Notes under the pieces: model-generated | What the model saw: the letters and a program-made list of their open reading frames with translations, nothing else | Databases searched by the model: none | What the model was told of the DNA's origin: nothing | Origin: an uncultured Sphingomonas sp. | Lineage (GTDB): Bacteria > Pseudomonadota > Alphaproteobacteria > Sphingomonadales > Sphingomonadaceae | Assembly (NCBI RefSeq): GCF_902806265.1 | Contig: NZ_CADCVZ010000061.1 | Location: 1-64,000 of the forward strand | Direction of reading: 5' to 3' | DNA: 64,000 nucleotides | Made by a program: the position numbers and the translations under genes | Part shown: piece after piece, positions 58,900-64,000 of the stretch | How positions within the stretch are numbered: position 1 is the stretch's first letter | How the letters are laid out: each line of letters starts with the position of its first letter

Positions 58900-61488
58900 A
58901 TGCTTGATGTCCGCCCCGCCGCCGCCGTTCCAGCCGCCATCCGCCGCGAGAACTATCGTCCGCCCGACTGGCTGGTGCGCGCGGTCGAGCTTGAGTTCGA
59001 GCTGGATCCTGCGCGCACAGTGGTGCGGGCGCTGTTGACGGTCGAGCGCAATGGCGAGCACGATCGACCGCTACGGCTGGACGGCGAGGACCTCGAGCTG
59101 CTCGCCGTCAGGATCGACGGTCGGGAAGTCGCGCCGGAGATGGACGGCGGTCAGCTGGTCGTGCTTGTCGCGGGGAACACGGCAACGGTGGAGACCGAGG
59201 TCGCGATCGCGCCCGAGCAGAACAGCCAATTGATGGGCCTATATGCTTCGGGCGGGCTGCTGTGCACCCAGTGCGAGGCGGAGGGCTTTCGCCGGATCAC
59301 CTTCTTTCCCGACCGGCCCGACGTGATGTCGCGCTACCGGGTGCGGATGAGCGCGGAGAAGGCGCGCTTTCCCGTGCTGCTGGCCAACGGCAATCCCATC
59401 GAGCAGGGCGCGCTCGAAGAGGGCCGCCACTATGCTGTGTGGGAAGACCCGTTCCCCAAGCCTTGCTACCTGTTCGCGCTGGTCGCGGGCGACCTCGCCT
59501 GCAACCGCGACAGCTTCACCACGATGAGCGGCCGTGAGGTCGAGCTCGGCATCTGGGTGCGCGAGGCCGATCTGCCCAAGACTGGCCACGCGATGCAGGC
59601 GCTCAAGAATGCGATGGCGTGGGACGAGCGCGAATACGGCCGCGAGTACGATCTCGACCGGTTCAACATCGTTGCCGTGTCCGACTTCAACTTCGGCGCA
59701 ATGGAGAACAAGGGGCTCAACATCTTCAACTCGCGGTACATCCTGGCCGACACGGAGAGTGCAAGCGACGCTGACTTCGACGCGATCGCCACGGTGGTCG
59801 CGCACGAATATTTCCACAACTGGTCGGGCAACCGGGTCACCTGCCGCGACTGGTTCCAGCTGAGCCTCAAGGAAGGGCTGACCGTCTTTCGCGACCAGAT
59901 GTTCTCGGCCGCGATGGGCTCCGAAGCGGTGGAACGGATCGACCAGGTGCGGACGCTGCGCGCGGCGCAGTTCCCGGAGGACGGCGGCCCGCTGGCGCAC
60001 CCGATCCGGCCCGACAGCTACCTGGAGATCAGCAACTTCTACACCGCAACGGTGTACAACAAAGGCGCCGAGGTCATCCGCATGCTCCGGACCATCCTTG
60101 GCCCCGAGGCCTACCGGCGCGGCACCGACCTCTACTTTGAACGGCACGACGGGCAGGCGGTGACCTGCGAGGATTTCGTGCGGGCATTGGAGGAGGCGGG
60201 CGAGGTCGACCTCAGGCAGTTCCGCCGGTGGTACAGCCAAGCCGGCACGCCGACGGTGCGGGCGCGGTTGGAGCAGGCGGACGGACGGACGGTTCTGCAC
60301 CTGGCGCAGAGCGTGCCGTCGACGCCGGGGCAGCCCGACAAGCAGCCCATGGTGATCCCGCTGCGCACGGCGTTGATCGGGCGCGACAGCGGGCAGGAGA
60401 TCGCGCCCGAGCGGGTGATCCTGCTGACCGAGGCCGAGCAGCGCTTCGACATCGAGGGCGTGAGCGAGCCGGCACTCCTATCGATCAATCGCGGCTTCTC
60501 CGCCCCCGTGATCATGGCTGCCGAGCGTCGGCCGGGCGAGCTGGAGCGGCTGGCGGAAACCGATACGGACAGCTTCGCGCGGTACGAAGCGCTGCAGGAG
60601 CTGATGCTGCGCGAGCTGCTGATGGGGGTAGGCGGCGGCGAAGTGCAGGCCGAGCCAGTGATCGAGGCGGTGCGCTCGACCCTCCAATCGCACGCGCTCG
60701 ACCTGGCGTTCAAGGCCGACGCGATCCTGCTGCCGACCGAAGCGCTGCTGGCGGAGCGGGTGGAGCTGGTCGACCCCGCGCGCATCCACGCGGTGCGCGA
60801 TGGGCTGCGCGAAGCGATCGGGCGGGCGCTCAGCGGCGAACTGGAGACGGGTTATGCGGCAGCGTCCGCGGCCGATCCGGCGAGCCTGGACGGACGGGAC
60901 AAGGGCCTGCGGCGGCTGCGCGCCGCGACGCTGGGCTATCTGGCGGCGGCGGACGCGGGGCAGGGGCGGACGCTTGCCAAGCGCCAGTTCGACGAGGCGC
61001 AGACCATGACGGAGCGGCAGTCGGCGCTGGCGGTCCTGGCGATGCTCGGCGGCCGCGAGGCGGAGGAGGCGCTTGGCTCCTTCTACGAGCGCTTCAGGGA
61101 CGACCCGCTGGTCGTCGACAAATGGTTCGGCGTGCAGGCCGGCGCCTCACGCGAGGACACGCTGGAAGCGGTCGAGCGGCTGGCGGCGCATCCGGACTTC
61201 ACCTTGGCCAATCCCAACCGCCTGCGGGCGGTCGCCGGCAGCTTCGCTGCGACGCCGTTCGCCTTCCACCGCCCGGACGGCCGCGGTTATGAGTGGTTGG
61301 CGGAGACCATCGTGGCGGCGGACAAGCTCAACCCCCAGACCGCCGCGCGCTTCGTGCCCCCGCTCGGGCGCTGGCGCAAGCTGGAGCCGGAGCGGGCGGC
61401 GAAGATGCGGGCGGCATTGGAGCGGATCCTGGCGGCCCCGGGCCTCAGCAAGGATGTGTTCGAGCAGGCGAGCAAGAGTTTGGGATAG
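58900..61488 (+). CDS. pepN: Aminopeptidase N (M1 family)
   Basis: This 862-residue cytosolic zinc aminopeptidase has the exopeptidase motif SDFNFGAMENKGLNIFNSRY and the zinc motif VVAHEYFHNWSGNRVTCRDW with the second Glu in LKEGLTVFRDQMF. The E. coli PepN-type C-terminal helical domain (residues about 540-862) is also present. ATG at 58900 gives the normal N-terminus; the frame upstream to 58774 belongs to the transporter gene in another frame. Confidence 0.96.
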   Translation: MLDVRPAAAVPAAIRRENYRPPDWLVRAVELEFELDPARTVVRALLTVERNGEHDRPLRLDGEDLELLAVRIDGREVAPEMDGGQLVVLVAGNTATVETEVAIAPEQNSQLMGLYASGGLLCTQCEAEGFRRITFFPDRPDVMSRYRVRMSAEKARFPVLLANGNPIEQGALEEGRHYAVWEDPFPKPCYLFALVAGDLACNRDSFTTMSGREVELGIWVREADLPKTGHAMQALKNAMAWDEREYGREYDLDRFNIVAVSDFNFGAMENKGLNIFNSRYILADTESASDADFDAIATVVAHEYFHNWSGNRVTCRDWFQLSLKEGLTVFRDQMFSAAMGSEAVERIDQVRTLRAAQFPEDGGPLAHPIRPDSYLEISNFYTATVYNKGAEVIRMLRTILGPEAYRRGTDLYFERHDGQAVTCEDFVRALEEAGEVDLRQFRRWYSQAGTPTVRARLEQADGRTVLHLAQSVPSTPGQPDKQPMVIPLRTALIGRDSGQEIAPERVILLTEAEQRFDIEGVSEPALLSINRGFSAPVIMAAERRPGELERLAETDTDSFARYEALQELMLRELLMGVGGGEVQAEPVIEAVRSTLQSHALDLAFKADAILLPTEALLAERVELVDPARIHAVRDGLREAIGRALSGELETGYAAASAADPASLDGRDKGLRRLRAATLGYLAAADAGQGRTLAKRQFDEAQTMTERQSALAVLAMLGGREAEEALGSFYERFRDDPLVVDKWFGVQAGASREDTLEAVERLAAHPDFTLANPNRLRAVAGSFAATPFAFHRPDGRGYEWLAETIVAADKLNPQTAARFVPPLGRWRKLEPERAAKMRAALERILAAPGLSKDVFEQASKSLG

Positions 61489-61489
61489 G

Positions 61490-62071
61490 CTAGCCCCCGA
61501 TCCAGCTCGCCGCTTGCAGCGCCACCGCGTTCGCGGCTTGGTTGAGCGCTGGGCCGACTGTAGGGGCGGTTCCGTCGGCGGGGGCGCTGGCCTGGAAGCG
61601 GCGGGTCTGGACGCGGCTGCCGCCGGCCGTGCTGAGCGCGGCGTCGTAGATCACGACCACCTGGCCGAGCTGGGCGTCGTAGCCGAAGCGGTCGAGCCGG
61701 CCCGTGACCCGCACGCCGGGGTCAAGCCCGGCCTGCCTCGGGTCGAGCACCACGCGGTTGGTGGTGCGCTTGACCGTTTCCGTCAGCAATTGCTGGAACA
61801 TCCGGTTGGGGCGATCGACCCATTGCAGGTCCTGGACGTAGGTCACCTGCCCCGGTCCTTCCAGCGCCGGCACCCGGACCTGGTCGAGCTCCTCGGCCAG
61901 CAGCGGCAGCTCGATCGTCACCGCCGCGCCCGCCTCCGCCGAGCGCACGAGGTCGGCTGCCGGCGGCGCTTGCGCCGTCAGCGTCAGCAGAGTTGAGGGT
62001 GTTTTGCCACCGAAGCAGGCGGTGAGCGCCAGGCAAGCCGCGGCGGCGAACAATGGGCGGGCGGCGTGCAT
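61490..62071 (-). CDS. ABC-type transport auxiliary lipoprotein of the Mla/Mce cluster
   Basis: This 193-residue protein has a lipobox signal (LFAAAACLALTACFGG). The mature part has LLTLTAQAPPAADLVRSAEA, IELPLLAEELDQVRVPALEG, YVQDLQWVDRPNRMFQQLL and VRVTGRLDRFGYDAQLGQVV. This is the PqiC-like auxiliary lipoprotein pattern found with MlaD/PqiB transporters. The ATG shares one base with the mlaD stop. It probably forms the outer-membrane side of the lipid bridge. Confidence 0.9.
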   Translation of the reverse strand: MHAARPLFAAAACLALTACFGGKTPSTLLTLTAQAPPAADLVRSAEAGAAVTIELPLLAEELDQVRVPALEGPGQVTYVQDLQWVDRPNRMFQQLLTETVKRTTNRVVLDPRQAGLDPGVRVTGRLDRFGYDAQLGQVVVIYDAALSTAGGSRVQTRRFQASAPADGTAPTVGPALNQAANAVALQAASWIGG

Positions 62072-63024
62072 CAACGGGACCTTCCGGGCTTGTGATCGGG
62101 GAGCTTGGGCTGGCCCAGCACGCCGCTGACGCCGCCGCTCTCGACCCGCTGGCTGACATTCTCCAGGCTGCTGGTCAGGTCGCGCAGGTCGCGGACCAGC
62201 CGGTTGACCTCGGGCAGGGTCGACTTGGTGAGGCTCTGAACGCCCGGCCGAGCGTCGGCCACCAACGCGTCGATATTGGCGGTGGTCTGCTGGATGGAGG
62301 CGATGGAGCGGCGGAGGTCCTGCGCCGCGGGGCGGCCTTCCTGGTTGACCAGGTCGGTAGTGCTTTCCGCCAGCTGCGCGACATTGTTGGCGGCAACCGC
62401 GGCATTGCGCGCGGCGATCCGCGCGTCGCCGACGGCGTCCGCCAGGTCCGGCGCGCGCTGCGCCAGCGTGCGGGTGGTCGCGTCGACGTTCTCCAAGATG
62501 TCGGAAATGGCGTTCTGGTTGCGGTCGCTGAGCAACTCGGTCAGCCGCTCGGTCAGCCGCTGGATCCGGTCGAGCAGCTCGGGCGCCGAGTTGAGCAGCG
62601 CGCCCAGGCCACCCGACGACGACGGGATCACCGGGCAGCCCTGCGGACCGACCGCGGTGAGCGGCGCGGCGCCCTTGACCGCGCCGGTCAGCTGGATCTC
62701 CGACACGCCGGTAAAGCCGACACCCTGGATTTCGGCCGTAGTACCCTGCAGGATGGGGGTGTTTTCGTCGACCTCGATCCGCACCCAGACGAACTCGGGC
62801 CGGTTCGGAAGGAGCGAGATGCGGGTGATCTGGCCGACCGGAACGCCCGAGAAGCTGACGTTGGAGCCGCGGTTGAGCCCGCCGACGCCCTGGCTGAAAT
62901 AGATGTCGAAGCACTTGCGCTGTTCGGTGTTGAGGCCGGTGATCCACACGGCGAACAGCAACAAACCGACCAGCAGGGCCAGCACGACGCTGCCCACCAG
63001 GACCTGGTTGGAACGGGTTTCCAT
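62071..63024 (-). CDS. mlaD: MlaD family (MCE) lipid transport protein
   Basis: This 317-residue protein has one N-terminal transmembrane helix (NQVLVGSVVLALLVGLLLFAV) and an MCE domain (YFSQGVGGLNRGSNVSFSGV, PVGQITRISLL, EIQGVGFTGVSEIQLTG). A long helical region (about residues 150-290) is rich in Asn, Ala and Gln. It would form the periplasmic ring that carries phospholipids. It lies 20 bp after mlaF. Confidence 0.93.
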   Translation of the reverse strand: METRSNQVLVGSVVLALLVGLLLFAVWITGLNTEQRKCFDIYFSQGVGGLNRGSNVSFSGVPVGQITRISLLPNRPEFVWVRIEVDENTPILQGTTAEIQGVGFTGVSEIQLTGAVKGAAPLTAVGPQGCPVIPSSSGGLGALLNSAPELLDRIQRLTERLTELLSDRNQNAISDILENVDATTRTLAQRAPDLADAVGDARIAARNAAVAANNVAQLAESTTDLVNQEGRPAAQDLRRSIASIQQTTANIDALVADARPGVQSLTKSTLPEVNRLVRDLRDLTSSLENVSQRVESGGVSGVLGQPKLPDHKPGRSR

Positions 63025-63044
63025 GGGTTAGTCCGTTTCCCCGC

Positions 63045-63830
63045 CTACGCCGCCGCCGCAGCGCGACCGCGCGGCCCATTGAAATATTCCTGGATCCACG
63101 GATGATCCATTTGCAGCAAGCGATCAATAGTATCGACCGCGATCACCCGCCGGTCGGCCAGCACCGCGACGCGGTCGCAGATGGCGTACAGGCTATCGAG
63201 GTCGTGGGTGATCAGGAACACGGTGAGGTCGAGCTTCTTCTGCAGCGACCGAATCAGCTGGTCGAACGCCTGGGCGCCGATCGGGTCGAGTCCGGCGGTG
63301 GGCTCGTCGAGGAACAGCAGTTCAGGATCGAGCGCCAGGGCGCGGGCGAGGCCGGCCCGCTTGCGCATGCCTCCTGAGAGCTCGGAAGGATATTTGTTGC
63401 CCGCTTCGGGTGGCAGGCCGGACATGGAGATCTTGTAGCAGGCAATCTCGTCCATCAGCTCGGTCCCGAGCTTGGGGAAATATTCCCGCAACGGAACCTC
63501 GACGTTCTCGGCCACGGTCAGGGTGGAGAACAGCGCGCCGTTCTGGAACAGGATGCCCCAGCGGCGGCGGATGTTCTTGGCCTCGTCCTCTTCGCGGCCG
63601 ATCATGTTCTCGCCCAGCACTTCGACGCTGCCGGCCGTCGGCGTCTGCAGGCCGATGACCGAGCGCATCAGCACCGACTTGCCGGTGCCCGAGCCGCCCA
63701 CCACGCCGATGATCTCGCCGCGGCGGACGTCGAGGTCGAGATCCTGGTGGACGATCTGGTCGCCGAAGCGGTTCTCCAAGCTGCGCACCTTGATGATCGG
63801 GGAGGCCCCGTCGGGCAGCGTGATCGACAT
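63045..63830 (-). CDS. mlaF: Phospholipid ABC transporter ATP-binding protein MlaF
   Basis: This 261-residue ATPase has Walker A (GVVGGSGTGKSVLMRSVIGL), the Q-loop region (WGILFQNGALFSTLTVAEN), signature ELSGGMRKRAGLARALALDP, Walker B LLFLDEPTAGLDPIGAQA and the switch His FLITHDLDSLYAICDRV. The VPLRE(Y/F)P and SGGMRKR features are those of Mla/Ttg2A proteins. ATG at 63830 overlaps the mlaE stop (TAATG). Confidence 0.95.
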   Translation of the reverse strand: MSITLPDGASPIIKVRSLENRFGDQIVHQDLDLDVRRGEIIGVVGGSGTGKSVLMRSVIGLQTPTAGSVEVLGENMIGREEDEAKNIRRRWGILFQNGALFSTLTVAENVEVPLREYFPKLGTELMDEIACYKISMSGLPPEAGNKYPSELSGGMRKRAGLARALALDPELLFLDEPTAGLDPIGAQAFDQLIRSLQKKLDLTVFLITHDLDSLYAICDRVAVLADRRVIAVDTIDRLLQMDHPWIQEYFNGPRGRAAAAA

Positions 63831-64000
63831 TAGATCCACCCGATCGAGCTGAAGAAGATGGCGAACACCGCGTCGAGGATAATCACCAGGAAGATCGACT
63901 GCACCACCGCGGCGGTGGTCTTGAGGCCGACCTGTTCGGCGTCGTTAGCAACCAGCATGCCTTGAAAGCAGCCGGCCAGCGCGATAATGAATCCAAACAC
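63830..64000 (-). CDS. mlaE: Phospholipid ABC transporter permease MlaE, C-terminal part (truncated by window edge)
   Basis: The last 56 codons of a permease gene read FGFIIALAGCFQGMLVANDA, then EQVGLKTTAAVVQSIFLVII and LDAVFAIFFSSIGWI. This matches the MlaE C-terminus, including the conserved cytosolic coupling loop (GCFQG...G) and last helix. The stop codon overlaps the mlaF start. The rest is outside the window. Confidence 0.93.
   Translation of the reverse strand: MFGFIIALAGCFQGMLVANDAEQVGLKTTAAVVQSIFLVIILDAVFAIFFSSIGWI

Overview
The window is a gene-dense stretch of high-G+C chromosome from an alphaproteobacterium, most likely a member of the Sphingomonadales. The basis is the overall gene content and the gene neighbourhoods: pyrE-pdxJ-acpS-lepB, ctaC-ctaD, an alphaproteobacterial MlaEFD set, PaaD beside a 3-oxoadipyl-CoA-type thiolase, and many secreted peptidases. 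A genus cannot be fixed from the sequence alone. There is no rRNA, CRISPR array, prophage or insertion sequence. One tRNA (Thr, GGT) is present. Two genes are cut by the window ends: an M10-type secreted metalloprotease on the left and the MlaE permease on the right.

Layout. 0-4.7 kb: truncated protease with a small secreted neighbour, rpmJ, purT and a cyclophilin. 4.7-11.5 kb: a YbbAP-like ABC pair, an SGNH esterase, a PilZ protein and two L,D-transpeptidase-type envelope proteins. 11.7-15.5 kb: rpsU, an FKBP isomerase and the overlapping operon pyrE-pdxJ-(A/T-rich membrane ORF)-acpS-lepB. 15.7-24.6 kb: ctaC-ctaD ended by a strong terminator, a lipoprotein between repeat fragments, a cyclophilin, a flavin reductase, a cyclic-nucleotide-domain/thioredoxin-reductase fusion, a DUF808 protein and serS. 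24.7-37.1 kb: an aromatic amino acid region (below). 37.2-38.9 kb: a terminase-small-subunit-like gene and two small ORFs threaded between repeat copies. 38.9-64 kb: lepA, purEK, a diguanylate cyclase, gpmA, galE, maiA, a thioesterase, ltaE, the Mla lipid transporter, and seven peptidases of families M16, M14, M28, S9, M24 and M1 (plus the M10 fragment at the left end).

The aromatic region joins catabolism and biosynthesis. phhB-phhA (phenylalanine to tyrosine) diverge from hpd-thiolase-paaD. Opposing these, a run of seven overlapping genes, trpD-trpCF-trpB-trpA-SDR-aroA-aroC, is preceded by a classical trp leader peptide and a terminator. A second candidate attenuator, so far as I know not described, lies between phhB and phhA: a 19-residue leader with three consecutive Tyr codons, followed by a terminator with a T6 tract. 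Tyrosine supply could therefore control phenylalanine hydroxylase by attenuation.

A second cross-cutting feature is a dispersed structured repeat of about 65-150 bp. Five copies were found, at about 10.7, 18.7, 38.2, 38.6 and 43.8 kb. Each sits immediately 3' of a gene and in that gene's orientation, and each carries a short hairpin with at least one compensatory base-pair change between copies. In two cases the element supplies the end of the neighbouring reading frame. The element and the Tyr leader are the two most interesting leads in the window.
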